The notes: generated by a model from the letters alone, not told the origin. Positions 1 to 6,372 are shown, counted from the first letter of the stretch. The stretch is DNA of 8,803 nucleotides from DASZMJ01 sp035551935 (GCA_035551935.1 DASZMJ010000184.1:1-8803); one strand, 5' to 3'. A program made the numbers and translations.

Positions 1-24
1 AGAATTGAGAAAATCTCTTTCTCT

Positions 25-53
25 TCATCTGCGGTCCTCGGCGTCCTCTGCGG
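25..53 (-). repeat. Short tandem GCAGAGGA-type intergenic repeat
   Basis: Read on the minus strand, three imperfect units follow each other: CCGCAGAGGA, CGCCGAGGA and CCGCAGATGA. They lie in an A/G-rich stretch (GAGAAGAGAAATC before, GAAGAGAAAGAG after) about 20 nt past the stop of the secreted Hint protein. Degenerate GCAGAGGAC tandem units between genes are a type I recall from planctomycete and some cyanobacterial genomes; that is recall, not a search. No strong stem and T-run is present, so I do not call it a terminator. The flanking purine tract can form only a weak stem at 7-23. Confidence 0.5.
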
Positions 54-72
54 TTGATTTCTCTTCTCTTTC

Positions 73-1827
73 TCAATGGATCTCGGGCGGCGCGTCGAAG
101 GGGGCATTGGGGGGGCCGAGGAGGCTGTGGTCGTGGACGAGGGCGTCGAGGTGGCCGACGAAGAAGGAGTGGCCGGCGGCGACCTCGAGGTTGAAGACGG
201 GTTGCACCACGTCCTGGGAGACGGACCCGACCCGGGCGATGCCGCGGAGGGTGCGGATCGGGTCGCCGGGCTTCAGGTCGCGGGCCAACGCCCAGCCCTT
301 GCCGGCGACCCAGAAGCGGTGGATCGGCGTGGCGACGAGCTCGTCGTCGCCGAGCTTGATCCGCAACGTCGCGTTCGGCGGGTTGTGGAAGGCGGCGACG
401 ACGGGCTGCTGGCTGAGGGCGCCGCTGGCCGTGTCCTGCGTCAGGACGAGGTCGCCGACCTGGAGCGTCTCGATGGGCTTCGGGCCGGCCGCCGTCCGCA
501 CGGGGGTGCCGGCGGCGAAGCAGTTATGGTGGATGCGGGGGGGCGGGGGCGGCGGCACGTAGACGAGCTGGCGGACGACGCGGGGGCGCCTATGCGCGGG
601 CTCGAAGGCGTAGCCCCGCTGGTCGGCCCACCAGGCGCGCCAGGCGTCGGGCTCGTCCCCCTTGTCGACCGAGGTGAGCCGGGCCAGCGCGCGCCGGACG
701 CGCCCGTCCTCCCACCGGTACTGGGCGACGATCTGCCGGGCCCGGCCGGCGTCCCGGTCCAGCGCCGAGCGGGTCCGGGTGACGCTGTCCCGGACGGCGG
801 CGAAGGGGTTCATGTTGGGCGCGACGAACGCCGGCGCGGGCGGGACGTAGAGGCGTCGGAGCTCGGCCCGCTCGCCGTGGAGGACCAGGGCGCCGGGGGT
901 GCCGTTGAGGCCGGGCTCGCGCGTCTCGAGCCAGGTGGGGCCGTGGAGCTCGTCGATCAGGGGCTCGACGACCTCGCGCGCGTCGCGGCCGACCAGCGCC
1001 TCCTCGGCGGCGCCGCTCACGGCCCAGTACGGGCTCCGGGCGACGAACTCGGCCAGGGCCGTCGAGGCGGCGGGCGTCTCGATCCGCTGGAGGATGGCGA
1101 CGGCCATCGCCTGCGCCGGCGCGCGGCCATCGCCCAGGACCTGGAGGATCGCCGGGACGGCGCGCGGGTCGGCCACGGCCGCGAAGGCGGCCTCGGCCTT
1201 CGGCCGGGTGCTCGGGCGGTTCATCTCCCGCTTCCAGCGCCCCAGCCGATCGATCCAGACGCCGTCGGCCTTGCGCTGGGCGTCGGCCTCGGCGACGGCG
1301 GCCTTGTACTGGGCGTCGTTGAGCCACCGGCCGCGGTAGTTGCGGCAGCCGAGCGCCTTCCAGGCCGGCTCGTATTTCGGGTTGATCCGGGTGGCGGAGG
1401 TGTAGTGCGCGACGGCCTCGGGCTTCAGGCCCTTCTGCTCGCACCACTGCGCCAGCTCGAACTGGCCCTTGGCCGTCTTCGGGGCCGCGGCGCGCCTGGT
1501 TTCGTACTCGGCGAGGGCCCTGGCCGTCGTTGCGTCGTCGTCGGCCGGGGCGCGGTCGAAGGGCCGCCAGCGGTCGCCGTCGCGGAGGAAGCCGAGCAGG
1601 CCCCGCGCCGTGACGTGGGCCGGGTCGAGCAGCACGGCGACCCCCAGGTGCTTGACCCGCTCGGCCGCCATGCCGTGGGCCTCGCACCAGAGCGCCAGTT
1701 TGACGTGCGCGTCGGCGTCCTTGCCGGCCTCCTGCGCCATCGCTTGATAGGTCTCGCGATCGCCGCGGGGCGTCGCGTCGACCGCCCCCGCCAGCAACGC
1801 GCCGCAGATCAGTGCCACGCCGACCAT
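73..1827 (-). CDS. Secreted TPR/HEAT-type repeat protein with C-terminal Hint (intein-like) domain
   Basis: 584 residues. The ATG at 1825-1827 follows a strong ribosome site (GGGAGGTGG, about 6 nt spacing), which decides the start. Residues 1-19 form a short Sec signal (VGVALICGALLAGAVDA). Residues about 30-190 carry TPR-like helical repeats (KLALWCEAHGM..A; FELAQWCEQKGL..AVAHY..A), and about 210-290 look like HEAT/PBS-lyase repeats (ADPRAVPAILQVLGD). A six-proline linker at 425-430 leads into a Hint domain from Cys436 (NCFAAGTPV), with VGDLVLT at 457-463, the TPIH motif ending at His503, and GHSFFV followed by VHD at 564-566. This matches the pretoxin-Hint family, which performs self-cleavage or rearrangement at the Cys. 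Only 18 residues follow VHD, so no toxin domain is attached. The usual terminal Asn of VHN is Asp here. Probable role: an exported protein whose Hint module processes or anchors it; the substrate is unknown. It is divergent from the operon at 2154. I saw no clear promoter for it. Confidence 0.85.
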   Translation of the reverse strand: MVGVALICGALLAGAVDATPRGDRETYQAMAQEAGKDADAHVKLALWCEAHGMAAERVKHLGVAVLLDPAHVTARGLLGFLRDGDRWRPFDRAPADDDATTARALAEYETRRAAAPKTAKGQFELAQWCEQKGLKPEAVAHYTSATRINPKYEPAWKALGCRNYRGRWLNDAQYKAAVAEADAQRKADGVWIDRLGRWKREMNRPSTRPKAEAAFAAVADPRAVPAILQVLGDGRAPAQAMAVAILQRIETPAASTALAEFVARSPYWAVSGAAEEALVGRDAREVVEPLIDELHGPTWLETREPGLNGTPGALVLHGERAELRRLYVPPAPAFVAPNMNPFAAVRDSVTRTRSALDRDAGRARQIVAQYRWEDGRVRRALARLTSVDKGDEPDAWRAWWADQRGYAFEPAHRRPRVVRQLVYVPPPPPPRIHHNCFAAGTPVRTAAGPKPIETLQVGDLVLTQDTASGALSQQPVVAAFHNPPNATLRIKLGDDELVATPIHRFWVAGKGWALARDLKPGDPIRTLRGIARVGSVSQDVVQPVFNLEVAAGHSFFVGHLDALVHDHSLLGPPNAPFDAPPEIH

Positions 1828-2070
1828 GGTGCCACCTCCCGATTGGTTCGAAGGTCTCCCATCGCCGTGATCCGTCCGCGTCCGTCTCGAATCCCATCCC
1901 CTTCGCGAGTCGTTGATCGGTCGTGTCGCGCCGTCCCCACCATTCGATGAGGCATCACGCGATCCCTGCCTGCAACTTCTACGGGGTCCGTGCCCGTCCC
2001 GTTCGCGCGACGAAACCGAATGACGAATGGGGTGGGGCCCGCGACCCGGGTGAGTTCGGCGTTCGACGTC
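1828..2070. other. Divergent intergenic region, no gene seen
   Basis: This separates the leftward Hint-protein gene from the rightward operon (326 nt in all, counting the promoter and leader described separately). The only specific element found in this part is the ribosome site of the leftward gene at 1828-1842. The short open frames here, on either strand, have arginine/proline-rich translations with no domain-like pattern and no good ribosome sites, so none is called. Confidence 0.5.
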
Positions 2071-2099
2071 TTGAACGGCGCGGGCGCTCCCCCTACGAT
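2071..2099 (+). promoter_or_regulatory. Sigma70-type promoter candidate for the 2154-3685 operon
   Basis: TTGAAC at 2071-2076 and TACGAT at 2094-2099 are separated by exactly 17 nt. Each hexamer matches four of six consensus positions. A transcript would start near 2106 and give a leader of about 48 nt before the ATG at 2154. It is one of four 17-nt-spaced candidates in this window (others at 3706, 4740 and, on the minus strand, 8313), three of which sit 40-60 nt before a start codon. This is sequence matching only. Confidence 0.5.
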
Positions 2100-2153
2100 G
2101 GGCCTTGGTGAGGGGGGCGGGACTCGTGGCCGGCCGCGGAGGGCGCGCATGCT

Positions 2154-2699
2154 ATGTTTGAGGCGCTGCGGTTGCTCGGGCCGACCCGGCGGAGCATCGC
2201 CCTACAGACACATCGCGGCAGTGACATAAAGAACGAGATCGCGCCAGGCCCGGAGGAACGCCACGTCCGGAAGTATCGCTTGCTGTTCGAGAGGTTTCGG
2301 CCCCGCTGGACCGAGCGCAAGCCCCCGTCCGGGGCCTACAACTGCGTGGGGCACGTGTGGGCGTGCCGGAGGACCGCGGTCTTCGACGACCTGGAGCGCC
2401 AGATCACTGTCATTTGTCGGGCCGACGGCTATCGGGCGATCGATCGGCTCCGGGAGCCGCTCGCCGTCGGCGACTTGGCCACCTACTGGGAGGCCGCTCG
2501 GGGGCACAGGACGTTCTGGCACGTCGGGGTTATCTCCGAGTTGCGGCCGGGCCTCGCGGCGGGCTCGCCGCCGATCCCCTACGTGTTGAGCAAGTGGGAT
2601 GACACTTCGGGCGAAGTCCTCCACAACTACGCCGATCACCCGTTTCCCGACGGGATCGAGGTCGAGTTCTGGACCGACCGCCCACCGATCCGAGGCTGA
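2154..2699 (+). CDS. NlpC/P60-like (papain-fold) hypothetical protein
   Basis: 181 residues, first gene of a three-gene operon. The ATG at 2154 has a GGAGGG about 10 nt upstream, slightly long but usable. I do not recognise a named family with certainty. The layout resembles NlpC/P60 cysteine hydrolases: Cys64 in YNCVGHVWA at the head of a helix, then VGDLATYW (105-112) in the place of the family's PGDLVFF, then His123 in WHVGVIS in the place of HVGIY. A conserved-looking tail follows (LSKWDDTSGEVLH, 145-157, and VEFWTDRP). His157 or a nearby Asp could be the third catalytic residue. NlpC/P60 enzymes cut peptidoglycan peptides or amides, but this protein has no signal peptide and a basic N-terminus, so a cytoplasmic substrate or a non-enzymatic role is equally possible. 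The next gene starts 3 nt after its stop. Confidence 0.75.
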   Translation: MFEALRLLGPTRRSIALQTHRGSDIKNEIAPGPEERHVRKYRLLFERFRPRWTERKPPSGAYNCVGHVWACRRTAVFDDLERQITVICRADGYRAIDRLREPLAVGDLATYWEAARGHRTFWHVGVISELRPGLAAGSPPIPYVLSKWDDTSGEVLHNYADHPFPDGIEVEFWTDRPPIRG

Positions 2700-2702
2700 A
2701 CG

Positions 2703-3224
2703 ATGAGGCTCCACCCGCTGCTCGACCGGCTCAAGGGCGACGAATTCGACCTCGCGATCGGTTTCCTCCCCGCGCCGGCCGCGTTGCGCCGCCTCCTCCA
2801 GCGATCCGCCGACGTGCGGCGGGTGGCGGGCGCCCTGAGGTACGGGGCGATCACCGAGGGGATGATCCGCGAATTCGTCGCGTCGATCGTCGCCGAGTTC
2901 CGCCCGGGCCGTCGCCTGGACGACGACCTGGCGCTGGCGGCCCTGGCCGTCGTCCTCGAACTGCGCCCGACCGACTTCGCCGAGGAATACCTGCACGACC
3001 TCGCGCGGCTCGAGCTCGCGGAGATGGGCACCAGCACCGCCGTCGCCCGCGAATGCCTGAGATGCCGCTACGCGGTGCCCAAGCACGAGGCCCGGTCCTT
3101 CGTCTATCCGTCCGTGGGACCCTCCCCGCCCCGAGCCTGCTGGGTCCCCCTGCCGCGGGACTGGGGCGACGAGCGGCGTGGCCGGCGGGCCGCGCGGTTC
3201 CCGTCGCGTGAGGGGGCGGCCTGA
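2703..3224 (+). CDS. Hypothetical helical protein, middle gene of operon
   Basis: 173 residues, family not recognised. The start ATG at 2703 lies 3 nt after the previous stop and has GAGG about 7 nt upstream (2692-2695), so coupled translation is likely. The first 115 residues are leucine/alanine-rich and predicted by eye to be helical (for example ITEGMIREFVASIVAEF at 50-66 and DDDLALAALAVVLEL), with an acidic/basic alternation that suits a soluble, protein-binding domain. A CLRC pair lies near residues 119-122. The last 45 residues are rich in Pro, Arg and Gly and probably disordered. No signal peptide or membrane segment is seen. Its TGA overlaps the ATG of the next gene (ATGA arrangement), the strongest sign that the three proteins are made together. 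The function is unknown. Confidence 0.7.
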   Translation: MRLHPLLDRLKGDEFDLAIGFLPAPAALRRLLQRSADVRRVAGALRYGAITEGMIREFVASIVAEFRPGRRLDDDLALAALAVVLELRPTDFAEEYLHDLARLELAEMGTSTAVARECLRCRYAVPKHEARSFVYPSVGPSPPRACWVPLPRDWGDERRGRRAARFPSREGAA

Positions 3225-3685
3225 TGGCCACGTTGGAGTATTTCATCGTCTGTGAATCGACTTCGGTGGACGCCGCCACCGGCCGGATCAGCCTCTTCCA
3301 CGTGATCGAGGACCTCTTTCCCGACCACTTCCCTTACGTGTTGCCGCGGGTCGAGGCGGTGAGCTTGTGGAACCTCGAGGCGGAAGACGACGGTAAGGAC
3401 TTCCAGGTCTTGCTGAGGATCACGCCGCCGGGCCTGCGGGTCGCCGATTTCCCGATGAATCTGTCGCGCGGCCGGTCGCGATATCGGGCCGTCCTGGCGG
3501 TCGAACGCATCCCCCTCCCTCAACCCGGCACGTTGTCCTTCGAGGTCTTGCTGAACGGCCGGCATCAAGCGTCCCACACCGTCACGGTCCAGGCTACGGG
3601 GGCGCTCGTCGCCGGGGAAGACCTGGATGAGTCTGTGCGTGGATTGGACTCGCGTCCCACGCCGGAGACACCCGAAGTTCTTTGA
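3224..3685 (+). CDS. DUF6941-like protein
   Basis: 153 residues. The start ATG shares its A with the stop of the preceding gene, with GAGGGGG about 8 nt upstream. The N-terminus has the pattern I associate with DUF6941: a strand ending in Cys (LEYFIVCES), then SVDAATGRISLFHVIEDL, then FPYVLPRVEAVSLWNL. The rest reads as alternating beta strands (FQVLLRITPPG, YRAVLAVERIPLP, GTLSFEVLLNG, HTVTVQA), a compact beta-sandwich-like domain with a short disordered tail. The family has no known biochemical function, and no catalytic motif or export signal is visible. It is the last gene of the operon. The family name is recall of the pattern, not a search; the coding call itself is firm. Confidence 0.75.
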   Translation: MATLEYFIVCESTSVDAATGRISLFHVIEDLFPDHFPYVLPRVEAVSLWNLEAEDDGKDFQVLLRITPPGLRVADFPMNLSRGRSRYRAVLAVERIPLPQPGTLSFEVLLNGRHQASHTVTVQATGALVAGEDLDESVRGLDSRPTPETPEVL

Positions 3686-3705
3686 GGGGGGCCCGCGACT
3701 TCGCG

Positions 3706-3734
3706 TTGACGCGACGGGGGGCGGCGGATAGAGT
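3706..3734 (+). promoter_or_regulatory. Promoter candidate for the PEP-CTERM-like gene, with long leader
   Basis: TTGACG (3706-3711; five of six consensus bases) and TAGAGT (3729-3734; four of six) are spaced by 17 nt. They lie just after the DUF6941-like gene, so the next gene probably has its own transcript. Transcription would begin near 3741 and leave a leader of about 160 nt before the ATG at 3901. That leader is purine- and G-rich and ends in the ribosome site GGGAG. I see no riboswitch consensus and no convincing leader peptide in it. Confidence 0.5.
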
Positions 3735-3900
3735 GCCGCATGCCCGATCGTCTCGGGGCGCCTGGGGGTGCCGCGGGGCGGGAGGGTCGCCGTCCGAAGG
3801 ATCGCAACACGGAAGTGCCCCCCACGTCGCCGAGAGAGAGGGAGGACCCAGGGAAGTCGGGGCCCGGCGCGGGGCAACGAGCGGAGCGAAGGGAGTCGCC

Positions 3901-4686
3901 ATGGATACGCAACGGTGGCGCCGCCGGCGCGCGGCGACGGCTTGCAGACGGATCCACATCCTCGCCGTCGCCTTCTCAACGATGATGGTCGGAGTCCCGG
4001 CCTCGGCCTCGGCCGACTGGATCCGGGGCGGTAACGGGGGCCTCGGCGCGCGGTCGGCGCCGGAGGTCGCGGCGGGGATCGGCGGCGCGCTGAGGTTCCG
4101 GCTCGACCGGGCCTCGGGCGCGGGCGTCCTGGAGCTGGCGAACACGCCGTACCTGATCGCCTCGGGCCACGGCGAGCGGTTCGACGTCGAGCCGGACGCG
4201 GGCGGCATCCGCCGCCAGGCGTTGAGCGTCGCGGTCGACCCCGCCGGCCGCGTCCGCGCCGGCGACGCGCGGAATGCGTTCGAGCTGCGCGGCCGGGTCG
4301 TCGTCGGCACGAAGGACTATCGCGGCCTGTTGCTCCGCGGCGTGCCGACCGCGCTGGCCCCGGCCCCGGGCGCCGACGGCCTGGACCTCCGCCTCACGAT
4401 CACCGACGGCCCGCTCCGCGAGTTCTTCGGCCCCGTCGCCTCGATCCGCATCCGCCCCGGCGCCGAGGCCCGGGTCGCCTCGTTCCCCCTCGACCGCGAC
4501 TTCGACGCCCGCGGCGTCGAGAGCGACACCCTCGCCTCCCTCCCCGGCTCCTCCCCCCTCTCGGCCGGCCCCGGCGTCCCCGTCGACGTCGCCGAGCCGG
4601 CGACCCTGGCGGTCTGGTCCCTGGTCATCGGCCACTGGTCCCTGGTCATCCGCCGGCGGATGAGGGCGCGGCGGGAAGAGGGGTGA
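3901..4686 (+). CDS. PEP-CTERM-like exported protein
   Basis: 261 residues. The frame is open from 3682, but the ATG at 3901 is chosen because GGGAG lies 5 nt upstream and a signal peptide starts at once: a basic region (RWRRRR), a hydrophobic core (ILAVAFSTMMVGV) and an ASASA cut site before Asp39. The mature part is beta-rich with no recognised enzyme motif (for example RFRLDRASGAGVLELAN; NAFELRGRVVVGTKDYRGLLL). The C-terminus has the PEP-CTERM layout: AEPATLA at 231-237, a hydrophobic stretch 238-250 and a basic tail RRRMRARR (251-258). In that system an exosortase removes the anchor at the outer face of the membrane. The motif is VAEP rather than the usual VPEP. The membrane stretch is a direct repeat, WSLVIGH then WSLVIRR, encoded by a tandem DNA repeat. 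Substrate or partner is unknown. Confidence 0.75.
   Translation: MDTQRWRRRRAATACRRIHILAVAFSTMMVGVPASASADWIRGGNGGLGARSAPEVAAGIGGALRFRLDRASGAGVLELANTPYLIASGHGERFDVEPDAGGIRRQALSVAVDPAGRVRAGDARNAFELRGRVVVGTKDYRGLLLRGVPTALAPAPGADGLDLRLTITDGPLREFFGPVASIRIRPGAEARVASFPLDRDFDARGVESDTLASLPGSSPLSAGPGVPVDVAEPATLAVWSLVIGHWSLVIRRRMRARREEG
4614..4648 (+). repeat. Heptanucleotide tandem repeat inside the PEP-CTERM anchor
   Basis: Five 7-nt units in a row: CTGGTCC, CTGGTCA, TCGGCCA, CTGGTCC, CTGGTCA. Seen as a longer period, the 16-mer CTGGTCCCTGGTCATC occurs exactly twice, 21 nt apart (4614 and 4635). Because 21 nt is seven codons, the repeat stays in frame and gives the WSLVI(G/R)(H/R) duplication. The unit resembles the short tandem heptamers (TGGTCA type) found between genes in some bacteria. 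Confidence 0.8.
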
Positions 4687-4739
4687 GAGTGGCCGAAGAT
4701 CCGGGGGCGAAGGGCAGAGGAAGTCAACTCGGTCGAGTG

Positions 4740-4768
4740 TTGACAGGGCCGGGGGCGCGGTGGATCAT
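4740..4768 (+). promoter_or_regulatory. Promoter candidate with perfect TTGACA for the small gene at 4814
   Basis: TTGACA at 4740-4745 is a perfect -35 box; 17 nt later GATCAT (4763-4768) matches four of six -10 bases. A transcript would start near 4775. That lies after the possible GTG start at 4760, which argues that translation begins at the ATG at 4814. The -10 is weak, so the call is moderate. Confidence 0.45.
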
Positions 4769-4813
4769 GAGCCCGTGGACCGCGAACCTCATCCCGTCGT
4801 CGGGGCCCCCGCT

Positions 4814-5065
4814 ATGTCTACGCTCGAGATCGTGGTCGAGGAGAAAGGGGCGGATTACGCCGTCGTCCGGCCGAGCCTGTCGAAGTTCCGCATGGAGATG
4901 GAGCTGGAACGGCTGCCGGCCTTGCTGGACCGTACGCTCACGTACTGGCTCGCCGATCGGCCCAGCCTCCGTGTCCGGACGGTACTGCCGGTCGTCGAGG
5001 ACGGCTTCACCGTCGCGATCCACGTCTGGTACGACGACGCATCGGTCGTCGTCGGTCGCCGGTGA
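4814..5065 (+). CDS. Small hypothetical protein
   Basis: 83 residues from the ATG at 4814 (a GTG at 4760 would add 18 residues but falls inside the promoter candidate). Family not recognised. The codons have the strong third-position GC of the neighbouring genes and the translation is well balanced: a strand-rich start (TLEIVVEEKGADYAVVRP), an amphipathic helix (FRMEMELERLPALLDRTLTYWL), then further strands (VRTVLPVVEDG, FTVAIHVWYDD). This suits a small soluble alpha/beta protein. There is no signal peptide or cysteine. The ribosome site is weak (CGGGGC). It stands alone, ending 1 nt before a large palindrome and converging on the histidine kinase gene. An overlapping minus-strand frame (4855-5172) has a low-complexity Arg/Ser/Thr translation and is less credible. 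Confidence 0.6.
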   Translation: MSTLEIVVEEKGADYAVVRPSLSKFRMEMELERLPALLDRTLTYWLADRPSLRVRTVLPVVEDGFTVAIHVWYDDASVVVGRR

Positions 5066-5139
5066 CGGTCGGGTGGCACGCCCTGCCAGGGCGTGGCCGG
5101 GCCGATGGCCACGCCCTGCCTGGGCGTGCCACCCGGCCG
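5066..5139. repeat. REP-doublet-like palindrome between convergent genes
   Basis: Bases 5071-5098 pair with 5107-5134 (28 nt arms, two mismatches, 8-nt loop). Pairing continues outward to 5066/5139 with one G:T pair. Each arm is also a hairpin: CACGCCC, loop TGCCA or TGCCT, GGGCGTG. Those cores lie at 5077-5083/5089-5095 and 5110-5116/5122-5128. Two such hairpins facing each other are the arrangement of a REP doublet (BIME). It fills most of the 110-nt gap between a rightward and a leftward gene, the usual place for REPs, and could end transcription from both sides, although no T-run follows either arm. A RAYT relic, the transposase type that moves REPs, lies at 8527-8649. Confidence 0.7.
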
Positions 5140-5175
5140 GAATCGTCCTGTCGGGCGTGTGCAACACGCCATCCC

Positions 5176-6363
5176 TCAACCCGCGACCTTGGCGGTGGTC
5201 TTCAGGAGCGGCGGGCGGCGGGGGAGGGTGAAGCCGAAGGTGGAGCCCTGGTTGGGGGCGCTGGAGCAGTCGACGGTGCCGCCGTGGAGCTCGACGAAGG
5301 TCTTGACGAGGTGGAGCCCCAGGCCGATGCCGCGCTTGCCGAACTGGAAGTCGCCCGAGGAGTGGTGCAACGTGTCGTAGCCGGTGAAGAACGGCTCGAA
5401 GAGGTGCCGGCGCTCGGCCGGGCCGATGCCGACGCCGGGGTCGGTGACGCGGAAGCAAACGCGGTCGGCGCCGTCGGGCTCGGCGGCGACCTCGATCGTG
5501 GCGCCGTCGGGCGTGAACTTGATGGCGTTGACCAGGAGATTGGTGAGGATGTCGCCGAGCTTCGCCGGGTCGACGACCGCGGCGCCGAGGCCGGCGCCGA
5601 TGCGGACGTCGACCCGCTGGTGCCGCGCCTCGAGGAACGGGGCGAGGTCGGCGACGGCCTTGCGCAAGAGGGGCTCGAGCTCGGCCTCCTTCAGCTCGAG
5701 CGGGTGGTCGAACTGGTCGGCCCTCAAGAGTTTTAACATACGTTCGACGGTCGAGGCGAGCCGCTTGCCGGCGGCCTGGATGCGCTCGACCCAGCCGCGC
5801 TCGGCGGGGGCGGCGGCGGCCCCCTGGGTCAGCTTCCAGAGCTCGGCCATGCCGAGGACGACGGCGACGGGGGTGTTCAGCTCGTGGCTGGCGACCTCGA
5901 TGAACGCGGCCTTCAGGCGGTTGGCCTCGACGAGCCGCGCGTTCGTCTCCTTCAGCTCGGCGACCAGCCGCTGCCGCTCGACGATCAGGTCGCGGTGCTC
6001 GACGGCCTGGCGGACGATCGTGCCGAGCTCGTCGACCTCCCAGGGCTTGGTGACGTAGCGGAAGATGGCCCCCTGGTTGATCGCGTCGATGACGGCCTTG
6101 ATGTCGGCATAGCCGGTCAGGAGCAGCCGGGTGGCGTCGGGGCGGAGGCGGCGGGCCTGGCGGAGGAACTCGACGCCGGTCATCGTCGGCATCCGCTGGT
6201 CGGAGAGGATGACGTGCGGGTCGTGCTTCTCCAGCGCCTGCAGCGCCTCGGCGCCGCGCTCGAAGGTCAAGACGCGGTAGTCGAGCCGGAAGAGGTCGTA
6301 GAGCGAGCGCAGGACTTCGGGCTCGTCGTCGAGGATCAGGAGGGTCGGGCGGGTGTGTTGCAT
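5176..6363 (-). CDS. Hybrid receiver-histidine kinase
   Basis: 395 residues, cytoplasmic, no membrane segment. Residues 1-122 form a receiver domain: acidic pair Asp12/Asp13, phosphoacceptor Asp55 (VILSDQRMP), Thr83 (LLTGY) and Lys106 (YVTKPW). The Q-R after Asp55 and the RYVTKPW motif are typical of receivers in the RpfG/HupR-like group. A coiled-coil linker (about 122-150) leads to a HisKA domain with His160 in SHELNTP, and then a HATPase domain with N box Asn279 (LLVNAIKF), G1 DPGVGIG (308-314), F box LFEPFF and G2 GIGLGL (345-350). All catalytic residues are present. With the receiver first, its phosphorylation state probably controls the kinase. It starts 9 nt after the stop of the receiver-ATPase gene. 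Its ribosome site is weak (AGGGG about 15 nt upstream), so it is probably translated by coupling. No sensor domain is present; input must come from partners. Confidence 0.92.
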   Translation of the reverse strand: MQHTRPTLLILDDEPEVLRSLYDLFRLDYRVLTFERGAEALQALEKHDPHVILSDQRMPTMTGVEFLRQARRLRPDATRLLLTGYADIKAVIDAINQGAIFRYVTKPWEVDELGTIVRQAVEHRDLIVERQRLVAELKETNARLVEANRLKAAFIEVASHELNTPVAVVLGMAELWKLTQGAAAAPAERGWVERIQAAGKRLASTVERMLKLLRADQFDHPLELKEAELEPLLRKAVADLAPFLEARHQRVDVRIGAGLGAAVVDPAKLGDILTNLLVNAIKFTPDGATIEVAAEPDGADRVCFRVTDPGVGIGPAERRHLFEPFFTGYDTLHHSSGDFQFGKRGIGLGLHLVKTFVELHGGTVDCSSAPNQGSTFGFTLPRRPPLLKTTAKVAG

Positions 6364-6372
6364 GCCGGTCGA

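Noticed and set aside
76..1950. 624-codon open frame on the plus strand opposite the Hint protein
   Set aside because: Its translation is low-complexity Gly/Arg/Asp/Val with no domain pattern, while the opposite strand has a signal peptide, repeats, intact Hint motifs and a strong ribosome site. It is a product of high third-position GC.
3682..3900. N-terminal extension of the PEP-CTERM-like protein from the ATG at 3682
   Set aside because: It would bury the signal peptide at residue 74 and the extension is low-complexity. The ATG at 3901 has GGGAG 5 nt upstream and starts exactly with the signal peptide.
5071..5134. Possible CRISPR or rho-independent terminator
   Set aside because: There are only two inverted units and no spacers, so it is not a CRISPR array. 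Neither side of the stem is followed by a T-run, so a classical intrinsic terminator is not supported, though transcription could still stop here.
4855..5172. Minus-strand frame over the small gene and the palindrome
   Set aside because: It would translate the REP-like palindrome and gives a Thr/Ser/Arg-rich sequence. The plus-strand gene has better composition and codon use.
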